Part shown: positions 32,691 to 43,312 of the stretch, one piece after another
How the letters are laid out: the number at the start of each line of letters is the position of its first letter
How positions within the stretch are numbered: the stretch's first letter is position 1
Assembly: GCA_011316305.1 (NCBI GenBank)
Contig: SAUG01000043.1
Location: 94,679-158,678, forward strand
Direction: 5' to 3'
DNA: 64,000 bases
Source: Rusavskia elegans
Taxonomy: Eukaryota > Ascomycota > Lecanoromycetes > Teloschistales > Teloschistaceae
Made by a program: the position numbers and the translations under genes
Notes under the pieces: model-generated
What the model was told of the DNA's origin: nothing
What the model saw: only the letters and a program-made list of their open reading frames with translations
Database searches by the model: none

Positions 32691-33244
32691 ATGGTAAATT
32701 CTGGCTCCCTACCGTGGTAGAAATCTGCTAATCTTTATCCAAGCCTGCAGAAAAGCCAAACCCACAGCTTTTGACGCTCCGTTTTAAGTGCCATAAGACC
32801 ACGATCCTCCTCCTAGTCGCGCCACATGACAGCCTAACGTCCATCAAAGCAAAACTACTTGAGGCTATGAAAGTGGCCAACATCTCAGAAATTCAAGGAC
32901 GTCCTCTACCAACAAATCCAGATGATGTTCTGCTGGGTGTTCTCATCGACAATGATGACCCAGGTGAGGGATGGACCGACTTGGAGATTCCTGAAAAGGA
33001 AGACAATACCCATAAGAAAGGGCCCAAAAAATCCAGCGTACTCAATGCGAGTCCAGTGGGAGCAGGGGTGAAGGACGGATCCGTATTAGCATTCAAATTC
33101 CGGACGGAGACATCCGACGCAGACGACTTGGATATGGGCGACAACGAATGGGACGTGGTCATGCCGACTTTCGATGATGAGGAGGGCAGTCAAATGAAGG
33201 AGGCTGAGGAGGGCAGTCAAATGGAGGACGCTGAGGAGGTGTGA
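32691..33244 (+). CDS. Ubiquitin-like-domain protein, 167 residues
   Basis: Two exons: the first coding exon is just the ATG at 32691-32693, the second is 32744-33244. The intron (GTAAAT to CCAAG, 50 nt) has a good branch-type sequence (CTGCTAATC). Splicing gives MPAEKPNPQLLTLRFKCHKT. Residues 8-110 have a ubiquitin-like pattern: strands LLTLRFKCHKTTILLLV, helix SLTSIKAKLLEAMK, then a late strand GSVLAFKFR. The C-terminus is acidic with two 9-residue repeats beginning EEGSQM. The family is a conserved fungal protein without assigned function; the C-terminus lacks a Gly-Gly, so it is probably not conjugated to targets. It is head-to-head with the Tim17-family gene. Confidence 0.75.
33181..33234. 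repeat. 27-bp coding tandem repeat, two units
   Basis: Units at 33181-33207 and 33208-33234 begin GAGGGCAGTCAAATG and differ at two bases. They encode the acidic repeats at the C-terminus of the ubiquitin-like protein. Confidence 0.93.
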
Positions 33245-33821
33245 TACAGTACAATCAATTGCGAAGGTAATGAACGACGACACGAAATATTAGCTACTAT
33301 CCAAGGGTTCTCGGTGTTTGGGCCAGATCATACTGGCAGCATAGAAGAAGGTCATGCATCGGCTGCTAGAAGGAACGAAGAGTTGTTCCTTACGGACAAG
33401 AAGAACTATGGCAAGTTGCGCGCCACCAATCATGGATCGGATTCATAGTAGAGAAACTGCTGTGACTCGTTCACAGGTATTTGGGCGTATCAGTGCAATT
33501 TTTTGAACCTTGCTCCATCGATTGCGACCATTAGTCATCCATTTTGCCTTGCGGAGTTTGTGATGATTGTTGCCATGGGTGATTATCGTAGCTGGTGCCT
33601 GCCAAGACAAATTGCGAACATCAACATTATTGGGATCTACTACTGATCAGAGTACGGACAGCCACCCCACGATCTAGGCACGATCTATGTCCGCGGCGCT
33701 CTGGGAACTTCAACTTCGATGAGAGCATCATCGGTGATATAGTTCCTTTCGCAACAGTACATCATACCTTAAGAACTCGACCTCCGAAGTCGCCTGCAAC
33801 AAACGGACGTCGGCGCACGCA
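33245..33821. other. Intergenic, kinesin-8 promoter side
   Basis: 577 bp between two plus-strand genes. An 87-codon frame at 33595-33858 runs out of frame into the kinesin first exon and is not a gene. Nothing else is recognised. Confidence 0.45.
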
Positions 33822-36800
33822 ATGGCAGCCTCTGATGGCGCTTCTTCGATCAGCGTAGCTATCAGAGTTCGACCATTCACGGTGCGTTTCGTTGCGTTTC
33901 GTTGTATCTTGAATCATCCACGGCTCATTGCATAACAATCGATAGGTACGGGAGGCGGCGCAATTGACTCATGTACCTGAAGGACCGTTGTTTCTGGGCG
34001 ACGGCTCTCTTGCCGGCGCGCCGGCACCACGCCCCTCTTCTAAAGGGATACGACCTGTGTTGAAAGTCGTAGATGACAAGTGCCTGTAAGCGATTCTGGC
34101 AACAAAACGCACAGCGTGGGACTCACGGACAGCCTAGTATTTTCGACCCTCCAGACGATAATCAGATAGCCCGCAATGCAAAATCATGCGGACCGCCTGG
34201 AAGGCGATCGAAAGATCAGACTTTTGGATTCGATCGAGTGTTCGACGAGAACACAACCCAAGCAGAGGTATACGAGGCTACCACAAGAAATCTGCTTGAC
34301 AACGTTCTGGATGGGTACAACGCAACGGTTTTCGCATATGGAGCAACAGGATGTGGAAAGACTCATACGATCACGGGCACCGCACAACAACCTGGGGTGA
34401 TCTTTCTGACGATGCAAGAGCTGTTTGAGAGGATTGCAGATCGCACGGACGATAAAGTCACCGAGGTTTCGCTTTCATACCTGGAAATCTATAATGAGAC
34501 GATCCGAGATCTGCTGGTTCCAGGTGGAAGTAAACAAGGTTTGATGTTGCGCGAAGATGCCAACCAAGCGGTATCCGTTGCAGGACTGTCAAGTCATCAC
34601 CCACAAAACGTTCAGGAGGTCATGGATATGATTGTCAGGGGGAACGAGTATCGTACTATGTCTCCGACCGAAGCCAATGCCACCTCTTCGCGATCGCACG
34701 CTGTACTGCAAATCAATGTCTCTCAAAAGGATCGAAATGCCGACGTCAACGAACCGCACACCATGGCTACCTTGAGTATCATCGATCTTGCCGGTAGCGA
34801 GAGGGCGAGTGCCACTAAGAACCGGGGCGAGAGGCTGACTGAAGGCGCCAACATCAACAAGTCGCTCCTCGCCCTGGGGAGCTGCATCAACGCGCTTTGT
34901 GATCCGAAGAAGAGGAATCATGTCCCCTACCGGAATTCCAAGCTAACCCGGCTACTGAAGTTTTCTCTCGGCGGCAACTGCAAGACGGTCATGATTGTCT
35001 GTATTAGCCCGTCCAGTCAGCACTTTGAAGAGACTCAGAATACCTTACGCTATGCCAACCGAGCGAAGAACATTCAGACCAAGGTCACAAGAAATGTGTA
35101 CAACGTCAATCGCCACGTCAAGGACTTCCTTGTTAAGATTGACGAGCAAATGGCGATGATCAAAGAGCTCAAGGAGCAGCAAAAGAACTACGAAGCGGTA
35201 GCCTTTGCCAAACTTAAAAAACAAGACGAGAAACGTGACACGGTAAGCAAAGAGGGAATCGCGAGAATACGCAGTGCATACGAGCATTCAGAGAAGGAGC
35301 GTCTAGATCGAACATCGAACATGAAGAAGTTGCGACAAATCGAGCGAAGAATTGCCATGATTTCGTGCTGGGTGGCGGCATTTGACAACGTATGCGACAA
35401 CGACGAGCATGAAAACGTGCTACAGAACCTATCCGCCATGCGGAAGACAGCACAAGGGATCCTTTTGGAGCTTGAAGGAAGCAGGCATCACTACCATCAG
35501 CGCTTATCCAAAAACAACTGGAAGCGAGCTGTAGATTCGGCGCTGCAAAACGCCATCAAGCAAATTAGAGAACTCAACACGGAAGCCGACGGGCATGACA
35601 CGGCAAACTTGACAAGAGAAGCTGAACTGTTGAAGGCGAACGCTGAGCGAGACGCTTTGCTGGCAGTAAGCGAAGACGAGAAGGCCGGCGATGCAGGCAT
35701 CGTTCAAGTCCTCTTACAGGCTCATTTCGAGACTATGGGCGCTATCCAGAATATCCTGAGCATGGACGAGGAAGAGGCAATACAAGCAGCCAAGAGCATC
35801 ATCGGCAAGATACTGCAGTCGTGTACTTCAGTGACGTCTCATGTCGTCAAGCCAGACGGAAGCCTGGCACCAGTGGAAGCTTTCGCTCCAACGAAGGCCG
35901 GTACGCCTAAGCGCAAGAAACAAGCGACACCGTTGAAGACGGCCCTGCCTCCGAGTTATGTGAATGCCCCCCACCTGACAGGTTCACCGGTACGAGCATC
36001 ACCAAAGCGTCGAAAAGTGGTGGCCGCGAAGAAAGGAGTTTCCTTCACACCGAAGAAGAAGTCGCCGGTCAAGAGCACGAAGAGAGCTGTGCGGTGGCGT
36101 GATGACACCGAGCAAGGGACATTGGCAGAATTTGAGAAGACTCCACAACGATTTGACGTGACACCAGAGACGGCACCTTCACAAACAGCTCTCCCTCCCT
36201 CAAACTCACCAATCCCTCCTGCTCTGAATCTGGATGCGCTGCCTGCTTCTGAAGGCTCATCACCCATACCAGCTCCGCCAACCATTTCCCAGGAAGCCAA
36301 GCCCAGACATAACAGATTCAAAGCCGGGTTCTTGGCTAAGAAGAGTGATGGCTCACCTCTACCGCCAACGACCACGAGCTTCTCTTCGGATTCGGATTAC
36401 TCCCCGCTTCGAGAAGTCGACCCTAGCAAGGCCAACCGCTCTGCTCTCCCACAGGTTTGTGACGTTACTGACGAACCATCGACGAAAGAGAATTGGAGTA
36501 ACGCTGGGTCAGACGGGGACGAGCAGTGGAAAGCTAAGAAGACAGATGCAATGCAGATCAAACATGCCATCAAACGGTCATCCTCGATAGCTCCGTCAAC
36601 AGCACACGCTGCCAATCGTCAACAAAGACGGCGAAGCCCAATGGGAGCATCTGCTGCGGGCAGCCCTCCGAACGATACCACTATGTTCACTGCTTCCCAT
36701 GCTCGGCGGATGGTCAAAGCTGAGAAGGAAAATGACTGGAGGTTGAACGTGCTTAGCCCAAGAACAGCTCCGGTAGTCAAGGTAGCAGCTCAAAGGCGGA

Positions 36801-36934
36801 CCACGCTGGGAGAGGGAAGGTCTAAAGAAAGCGGGTTGGCAAGCCGCGAAGGAGCGCGCCTGAGCAGCATCGTTGCTGGGAGTGGCGGAGGGTCGCGGGG
36901 AAGCTTCATGGTTGGAAAGGGCGCATGGAGATGA
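33822..36934 (+). CDS. Kinesin-8 motor protein (Kip3/KipB family)
   Basis: Three exons, 33822-33881, 33946-34085 and 34138-36934, give 998 residues. The first two exons supply the start of the motor (MAASDGASSISVAIRVRPFT); the second intron (GTAAGC to CCTAG, 52 nt) joins VDDKCL to IFDPPDD. The motor (about 9-390) has the P-loop GATGCGKT (135-142), switch I NATSSRSH (247-254) and switch II DLAGSE (283-288), all intact. GVIFLTMQELFERI and the neck that follows the motor fit kinesin-8, plus-end motors that shorten microtubules and position nuclei and spindles. A coiled region follows (about 400-560). The tail is basic and Ser/Pro-rich with likely nuclear signals (SPKRRKVV near 655) and many SP/TP sites suited to cell-cycle kinases. 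No residue needed for ATP turnover is missing. Confidence 0.95.
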
Positions 36935-37343
36935 TGGAATCATCAAGCATACCGACTTCGTTCTTCAGCGGTGCATTTTCAAAGGCGTCCTGCAGATCTT
37001 CAAGAATACCTTTGTGGGAGGTAGTTCAGGGTGTTGCGCGGTGCTTCGATATCAGCATCGGTATGCATTCTTCAATGGACGAGTTTATATGTTTCCATGA
37101 ACGAAGATCATGCTCGTCAATGTCTGACTTGAATTCGTGTTCGTTGACGGTTGATTGCGCCACCAATGATCGATCGGTCATCAAGTCAAAAGCCGACGTC
37201 ATCGAATTCATCCTCCGACTCAATAAAGTAAAGATACGGACAACACAACTTTCTCAAACCCACCTATTCAACCCAAACCTTCATCTACCGACAACCTGAA
37301 GCTCTCCCCCAAAACCCTCACCCTCTCCATCCTCGCCATAATA
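36935..37343. other. Intergenic, kinesin to MsrA
   Basis: 409 bp holding the kinesin 3' UTR and the MsrA promoter. Short frames here are not convincing. Confidence 0.45.
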
Positions 37344-38143
37344 ATGGCCAGCCTGATGCCCAACTTCCTCTCCCGCTTCTTCCGCCCCTTCACCTCCTCC
37401 ACCAAAATGGGCCTCGGTCCCGCCGAAGGCGGCGCCCAAAACATCCCCGACACAGCGCAAAAATGCACCGTCGCCGCCGGCTGCTTCTGGGGCGTCGAGC
37501 ACCTATTCCGCAAAAATTTCGGCGAGCAAGGGCTCTATGATGCGAGGGTGGGGTATATTGGTGGCGATGTCAATAACCCAGGGTATCGGGCTGTTTGTAC
37601 TGGGCGTACGGGACGTATGTATATTTCTTGCCAAACCCTCGATGTCTGTCATCGATATATGGTATATATATATATGCTGACCATCTGCTCTTGCGGAAAA
37701 CAGACGCCGAAGCCCTCCAAATGACCTTCGACCCCTCCGTCATCTCGTACTCCACCCTCCTCGAATTCTTCTACAAAATGCACGACCCTACCACCAAGAA
37801 CCGGCAGGGCGCCGACTCGGGAACGCAGTACCGCAGCGCCATTTTCTATCATTCGCCCGAGCAGGAGTCGATCGCGAAGGAGGTGACGGAGAAGGCGCAG
37901 ACGCAGTGGTGGAAGAGTGGGAAGATTTCGACGGAGATTTTGGAGGCCGGACAGTGGTGGGATGCGGAGACTTATCATCAATTGTATTTGCAAAAAAATC
38001 CCGGAGGGTGAGTTCTTCTTTTTGCTTCTATTTTGCTTTGGGGGGTTGTTGGTGAGGGGTAGGGTTTGATTTGATTTACTAATGGGGTGCGTAGGTATGA
38101 GTGTCCGGCACATTATGTTAGGAGCTTTCCTCCACTTTCGTAG
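37344..38143 (+). CDS. MXR1: Peptide methionine-S-sulfoxide reductase MsrA
   Basis: Three exons, 37344-37614, 37704-38007 and 38095-38143, give 207 residues. The catalytic motif GCFWG is at 46-50, with the reactive Cys at 47. Splice 1 (GTATGT to AACAG, 89 nt) rebuilds TGHAEALQM, the conserved His-containing motif, across the junction. Then come [19 protein letters not shown] and [18 protein letters not shown], with a last small exon [15 protein letters not shown]. MsrA reduces methionine-S-sulfoxide in oxidised proteins, using thioredoxin. The N-terminus ([19 protein letters not shown]) is basic and without acidic residues, so a mitochondrial form is possible; a start at Met 22 would give the cytosolic form. 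It converges with the next minus-strand gene, 118 bp away. Confidence 0.95.
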
Positions 38144-38261
38144 GGGACGAGATGGTGGATATGAGTGAACGGTAACGGCTGCTGGTAGAATGTAATGCAA
38201 TGCTAAATTGTACGATCTTCTGGAAATTCCGACTTGCTCGGTGACATTTACTGCGCTGGCC

Positions 38262-39230
38262 CTAGATTTCCTTCGCACCTTGTTGCTTTTCCTTTGACTG
38301 CAGCTTTACTTGCGAACCTCTACACGGGGTCCTTACATTCTGCGTCTCGCAGCCCTGGCCCCCACCTGTCCTCATGGTCCCACTCATCCGACGAATCGCT
38401 CTCGGTTCGTTGGGTGCTATAGACGCCGCTGTCGACATAGGCAGATTTTTATCATAGGCATATCGCTGTGCCGCAGTCAGGTATCCAAGATCTCCAACCG
38501 CAAGATCATGCGTAAACGAGCTCATAGGGATCGTATCACCAGGGCGAACAGCCACCGTCATCCCCCTCTGTGGCACACCACCAGCCCACGGCATACCAAG
38601 CGACATCCGATCATCAGGACAATCATGGCGCTGCGCAAGCCATCTATGCTGACACGTACAGTAGTAGCGACGACCTGTGATTGGGCTTGCCTGCATGCGC
38701 CGGATCAGAGCGTCGCTGACGGCACGTGGTTGAATGTGCAAGCAGTCCTCACGATGTTCACCGAATCGAGGTAGCGGTTCCATGGTATCCATCTCTGGCA
38801 TGCTGCCATCCGAACGCTCGAGATCGGGACGCGGAGGCCCGTCGCCGTGGAAGAGCTTGGTTATGGGGTCGTAGAATGTGCCGTGGCCGGCGCCGTAGAT
38901 GGGGATCCAGTGGGTGGGGATGCCGGGGATTTGGTTGTCGTAGACGGGTCGATTGAATGGGGTTGTGGCGGCGGTGGAGGGAGGGAGGTTTGATGGAGGG
39001 CCGTTGAAGATGTTGCGAAGATACTGGAAACGAGTTTCGGGGATGCCTTCTTTGGTCATCGGTACTGGCCTGGATGCGTGAACGGGTGGGGGGTGGCCGA
39101 CATCCGGGTTTGCGCGTGTTTGTTGGGTGGATGAAGATGGATCTGTCACGGGCAATGTCGTTGGGGTGAGCTCTCTAGAAGCGGCACGCGCGGTTTGTGT
39201 GTGCTCATTTTCCTCCTGAATCGTCTGCAT
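38262..39230 (-). CDS. Unknown protein with Cys/His cluster, 322 residues
   Basis: An intact single-exon frame starting MQTIQEENEHTQTARAASRE. The first 60 residues are Ser/Thr/Pro-rich and probably disordered. From about 70 the text looks folded: ETRFQYLRNIFNGPPSN, THWIPIYGAGHGTFYDP, REDCLHIQPRAVSDALIRRM, then YYCTCQHRWLAQRHDCPDD and PGDTIPMSSFTHDLAVGDLG. The C-x-C-x-H and H-x-C spacing near 190-205 might bind a metal. There is no signal peptide or membrane helix. I do not recognise the family; composition and length argue that it is real. Confidence 0.62.
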   Translation of the reverse strand: MQTIQEENEHTQTARAASRELTPTTLPVTDPSSSTQQTRANPDVGHPPPVHASRPVPMTKEGIPETRFQYLRNIFNGPPSNLPPSTAATTPFNRPVYDNQIPGIPTHWIPIYGAGHGTFYDPITKLFHGDGPPRPDLERSDGSMPEMDTMEPLPRFGEHREDCLHIQPRAVSDALIRRMQASPITGRRYYCTCQHRWLAQRHDCPDDRMSLGMPWAGGVPQRGMTVAVRPGDTIPMSSFTHDLAVGDLGYLTAAQRYAYDKNLPMSTAASIAPNEPRAIRRMSGTMRTGGGQGCETQNVRTPCRGSQVKLQSKEKQQGAKEI

Positions 39231-39935
39231 GATGTTTGCGGTATCCGTCTGCTGTGTGAGATCCGGTGTGCTTGAGCTTTTAAAGAAGTGTTTGCTGCCG
39301 TACGAGAATGCAATGAATTTGGAAACGGGCTGTTAGACTGCATCGACGGACAATAAGCAATAAGTTCCACCAGTTCTTGGTGACGCGACATAGGTTGTTG
39401 AACATCTACAGTTGAACAATATAACAAAAATCATGGACAACGGCAATATGCAATATCAGATCCAATGATCTCCTCTTTGTAATGAAAACTGCCATGGCCC
39501 TCGAATCTTGTTTCCCATATTCTAATACCCTGAAGACGGAGACGCTTTCCCTCAGCTGAGTCTGCTTACTCGTGTTGTCTTCGATAGAGTCCAGGAACGG
39601 CTGCTCGTCGGATGATGACGTTCCTGGGGATCGATAACTTAAGTCTGCGAAAAGCCAATCTCTGAACAATCGAGTTTTGCTCGATGGTGCAGTCAAACAC
39701 AGTCAATTAGTGCAGCTTCAAGGCATCAATGATTCTTCGACTCATTTGCGTAAGCAGGAGATTGGTCAAGTCTGTAGCACTAAGATATACAAATCCACCT
39801 GATACCCTAACCTGTCTGCCAGCTCCAAAGCAATCGTTGTATAGATGGCTGAGATGCGATCAACCAAAGACAGTCGGAATGGATTATGAGAGCGCACGTG
39901 GTGTTCATATTCGATAGGTTAGAACTTTGGCCGTG
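39231..39935. other. Intergenic, 705 bp
   Basis: It lies between the unknown Cys/His gene (promoter side) and the NEJ1 3' end. Minus-strand frames at 39146-39427 and 39406-39696 overlap and look random. Nothing else is recognised. Confidence 0.45.
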
Positions 39936-41395
39936 CTAGAATTTGCGTTTTTTCTTGACAACCTTACTCTTCTCCTCGAGTTCTCGCTTCAGCTGCTCTC
40001 GCTTTCTGTCAGCGCGCTCTGGACTGGTTTCCCGTGGCAATGAAGGTGAGTTCGTGTGCTTTGTCGGTTGTGCACTACCTCCACTACGCGCATCTGATGA
40101 CCCTTTCGCGGTCGTTGCGATGCCACCTACCTGACCCAGCTTTGGTTTAGTAGGGGACATGGTCAGTTTTGATGCTCCCCCTATCCTGCCCAGCAATGGC
40201 ATTGATTTGGGAGGAGTTTTCTTTCTGGGTTCGGCCGGAGGCTCCGAAGAGTTCGAGTCCGATGAACAGCTCGGCTGTTCTATTGGTTTCATGCTTTCTT
40301 GATCTTTAACTCTTCTCTGCATTAAATCAAGGTCGTCATCGCTTGTATCAGTAGTTGAATCTCCATCCATTGTCTTTGGTGAGCTATCTTGGAAATTGCT
40401 CTCTCTGTGCGGCAAAACCATTTCTCCTGGTGGTGGCTGATGCTCGTCTGAAGGGGCTGGTGGATTACCTGGCGTCATCTTCGGCTGTCGAAAACCTATA
40501 AGCCTTTACCAGCAGGAAGGTACTTGGAAGTACGTACTTGAGTCTCATGTTTGACGGATTGCTGTACAGGAGACTGCGCAGAGTCTTTCTTCTCTTCATC
40601 CATTGCATGACCTCCGTCACTCAGTCGTTCCCACCAAGCGCCAGAATCGACCTGCTCGTTGATAGCTGTCGATGCAAATGCACCGCCATGAGCGAACAAC
40701 TGAGAGAGTAGATCTCTACAACTAACTGGGACATCCTGATTGGGGGCGAACTGATTGCTCCATTGGCGTTCGTCAAACGTGGCGAGACCCTGCACCATTT
40801 TACCGAATTCCTCCCTTGAACTTGCTTTACGACTGGACTTGGAGGACATGGCGCTGGGAAAGATCTTTCCCAGCTCGATCCCTTCATTCTGCATCTTGTC
40901 CGTCAACTTGGTGATAACATGATCTTTATGGCTCAAAGAAGAGAGGAGAGAAGCAATTTGGTCACGCGCAAGCTGTTTTTCAGCTAGCAAAGGCAAGAGG
41001 AGCTGGTTGGTAAGGCTTGATTGGGACGAATGATTCAGATGGATCGGCCATTGCAAAGGTTGCAGAGGTTTGGGTAAAGGAGTATATGCAGTCAACAGCA
41101 ACCCGTTGGAGCCTTTATGAGATAGCACTATCTTAGTACCGGGTTTCTCATCCAGCGAGTCCTGGATGTGACGAAGGAGCATCTGACGCTGATCGCTCTC
41201 CACAGGGTCAATGTCCGAGTCTATATCCCAAGCTCGCTGGATGAGTGGTCGTTGCTTCAATTCCTCTACCCATATATGCGTAAGATCCGTGAGCCATATC
41301 TTGTAGCTCGAACTTCCAAATTCATACTTGAGTAGAAGCATTGGGTGATTCGGGTTGGAAGAGACCTGGCGCAACAATCTCCATCCTGAAGCCAT
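39936..41395 (-). CDS. NEJ1: NEJ1/XLF, non-homologous end-joining factor
   Basis: Two exons, 41395-40538 and 40484-39936 (intron 53 nt, GTACGT to GACAG), give 468 residues. The ATG at 41395 (MASGWRLLRQV) is preferred over one seven codons upstream. The N-terminal globular head (about 1-120: LLKYEFGSSSYKIWLTDLTHIW, then IDPVESDQRQMLLRHI) and the helical stretch (about 140-190: LLPLLAEKQLARDQIASLLS) match fungal XLF. XLF pairs with Xrcc4/Lif1 to bridge DNA ends for ligase IV. The C-terminal third is disordered and ends in a Lys/Arg cluster, KKKRKF, like the Ku-binding motif of XLF tails; RKREQLKRELEEKSK precedes it. It is head-to-head with Cactin, 237 bp between starts. Confidence 0.88.
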
Positions 41396-41632
41396 GGCGC
41401 ACACGTAAGTATTCAAAAAGTCTGGCCTGAATCAGCACCAAGCTTGACAATTGAGGATAGTATGCATGGGTTCTGTGAGTGAACCATGGTCGTTAAACTT
41501 GAGTTCCAAGCCGGCTACATATCTACGTCAGCCCTGGCGGCTGCGCTTAAATCTGAGTCGACATACTCAAGGCACTGAGGTCCAGTGCAACCTCTGTTCT
41601 GCAACCAGAATCTCGGAACTGTTGCTATCGAG
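41396..41632. promoter_or_regulatory. Divergent promoter, NEJ1 / Cactin
   Basis: 237 bp between start codons on opposite strands. The Cactin frame is open through part of it but contains no earlier ATG. No clear factor site was picked out. Confidence 0.45.
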
Positions 41633-43312
41633 ATGGACAACCCCAACATACTCCCTCTACCTCACCATCGAAAAAGAAACAGGTCGTCTTCGCCGCCCCC
41701 GTGGGAACGAGCGCATAAAAGTCACCGGCAGAGTCCCGTGCTCGGAGATTCACATACCGGGTTTCAACAAAATGGCAGCAACAGTAGTGGAGCACAGAAG
41801 CACCAGGAGAGCTTCGCAAGAGAACAGACACGTCGTAATCAGGCACAAGAGGCAGAACAAATGAGAGTCTGGGTCTCCAAGGAAGACGAATTTGTATTGA
41901 AACAGTCAAAAAAGAAAGCCCACATCCGGATCAAGGAACGCCGTGCCAAGTCCATCGACTGGCTCGCAGTCACCCTCGATGTCGTTGACTCTACAAAGGA
42001 TCTCCTGGAAGATGACGGTGCGGATGCTGATGTTGAAGTCGTCAATCCTGCCAGCGTGTTCGAGGGTCTTGATTTGCCTCAACTACAAGAACTAGCGAAG
42101 GAAATTCAATCGTACTTGACCCTGGAAACCAACCACCAGAACCGAAAGTACTGGGACTCCCTCCGAGTCATTTGCCAAGACCATCAAGAGAGACTCGCAC
42201 CTGCCATGTCTCGCCGTCGGGCTGGCAGTTCAGTATCCGCCGATGTTGATCGACTGCTCGCTCCAAAATCTCCTGAAGAACTCACTGCCTTGAAGACCCA
42301 AGTAACAAAGAAGTTGCAGTCGAACGAGCCTATCGATGTTGAATACTGGGAGCAGCTCCTCAGCAGCATCGCAGTCTACAGTGCTAAAGCCGCTCTCAAT
42401 GAGATCTACAAATCAGTTGTCGAAAGCCGACTTGAAGAGTATAGGCGAGGCCAGTCCGCAGAAGCAGCCGTATCACAGCAGAAGCTAGAGACCCTTTTAT
42501 CACATACTAGTCCTGCAACTTCCATCACAAAAATCATTGATGTGGATGGAGACTTGGATCCCGAGCCATTGCTCAAGCTCAAAGCTGAAGACAAAGTACT
42601 CGAAACCATGGACGAGAGGCAGTTCCTGGCCAACTTGGCTGCTGATCGTCAGCGAGTCCAGAAAATGGGCTACGTTCCCCCAAGAGCACTACAATCTGAC
42701 AAGTCACAACGGTTACCCGTCTCACGGCCGCTTGTCTCGGCACCTTCAGCCCCTTCACGCCTTGCGACCACGGTCAACGATGACTTCTCTCAAGCTACGA
42801 CAGCTTTATACGAGCGTGAGGTAGCAAGGGGAGTACAAGAGAACGAAGAGATCTTCGCTGGAGAAGAAGACGTACAATCGTCATCAAGACCCCAGTGGGC
42901 TGGCAAATATCGTCCACGTAAACCAAGATACTTCAATCGGGTGCAGATGGGGTACGAATGGAACAAGTACAATCAGACACACTATGATCATGACAATCCG
43001 CCACCGAAAGTTGTGCAGGGCTACAAATTCAACATTTTCTACCCGGACCTCATTGACAGAACCAAAGCCCCAACATATCGAATCGAGCGCGAGAATGGTC
43101 GAAGAAGAGGCCAGTCATTCGCTCCGGCCGGAGAGGAAGACACCTGCCTCATCCGTTTCATAAGTGGACCTCCATATGAAGACCTTGCATTCCGAATCGT
43201 TGACAAAGAATGGGACTACAGTGCCAAAAGAGAGCGAGGCTTCCGCAGCAGCTTCGACAAAGGCATCCTACAACTACATTTCCAGTTCAAAAAAGTCTAC
43301 TACAGAAAATAA
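41633..43312 (+). CDS. Cactin, spliceosome-associated protein
   Basis: A single exon of 559 residues from the first in-frame ATG (41633, MDNPNILPLPHH). The C-terminal Cactin domain (about 435-559) is very clear: RPRKPRYFNRVQMGYEWNKY, HYDHDNPPPKVVQGYKFNIF, DLAFRIVDKEWDYS and the exact end LQLHFQFKKVYYRK. The middle Cactin domain starts near 80 (RVWVSKEDEFVLKQSKKKAH). The N-terminal 75 residues are short and Arg/Ser-poor compared with animal Cactin, where this region is RS-rich. Cactin (S. pombe Cay1) supports pre-mRNA splicing and, through it, telomere maintenance. The gene itself has no intron. Confidence 0.93.
   Translation: MDNPNILPLPHHRKRNRSSSPPPWERAHKSHRQSPVLGDSHTGFQQNGSNSSGAQKHQESFAREQTRRNQAQEAEQMRVWVSKEDEFVLKQSKKKAHIRIKERRAKSIDWLAVTLDVVDSTKDLLEDDGADADVEVVNPASVFEGLDLPQLQELAKEIQSYLTLETNHQNRKYWDSLRVICQDHQERLAPAMSRRRAGSSVSADVDRLLAPKSPEELTALKTQVTKKLQSNEPIDVEYWEQLLSSIAVYSAKAALNEIYKSVVESRLEEYRRGQSAEAAVSQQKLETLLSHTSPATSITKIIDVDGDLDPEPLLKLKAEDKVLETMDERQFLANLAADRQRVQKMGYVPPRALQSDKSQRLPVSRPLVSAPSAPSRLATTVNDDFSQATTALYEREVARGVQENEEIFAGEEDVQSSSRPQWAGKYRPRKPRYFNRVQMGYEWNKYNQTHYDHDNPPPKVVQGYKFNIFYPDLIDRTKAPTYRIERENGRRRGQSFAPAGEEDTCLIRFISGPPYEDLAFRIVDKEWDYSAKRERGFRSSFDKGILQLHFQFKKVYYRK

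Noticed and set aside
34011..34026. A 16-bp perfect palindrome TGCCGGCGCGCCGGCA.
   Set aside because: It lies in the kinesin second exon and codes for a Gly/Ala/Pro stretch; GC-rich coding sequence explains it.
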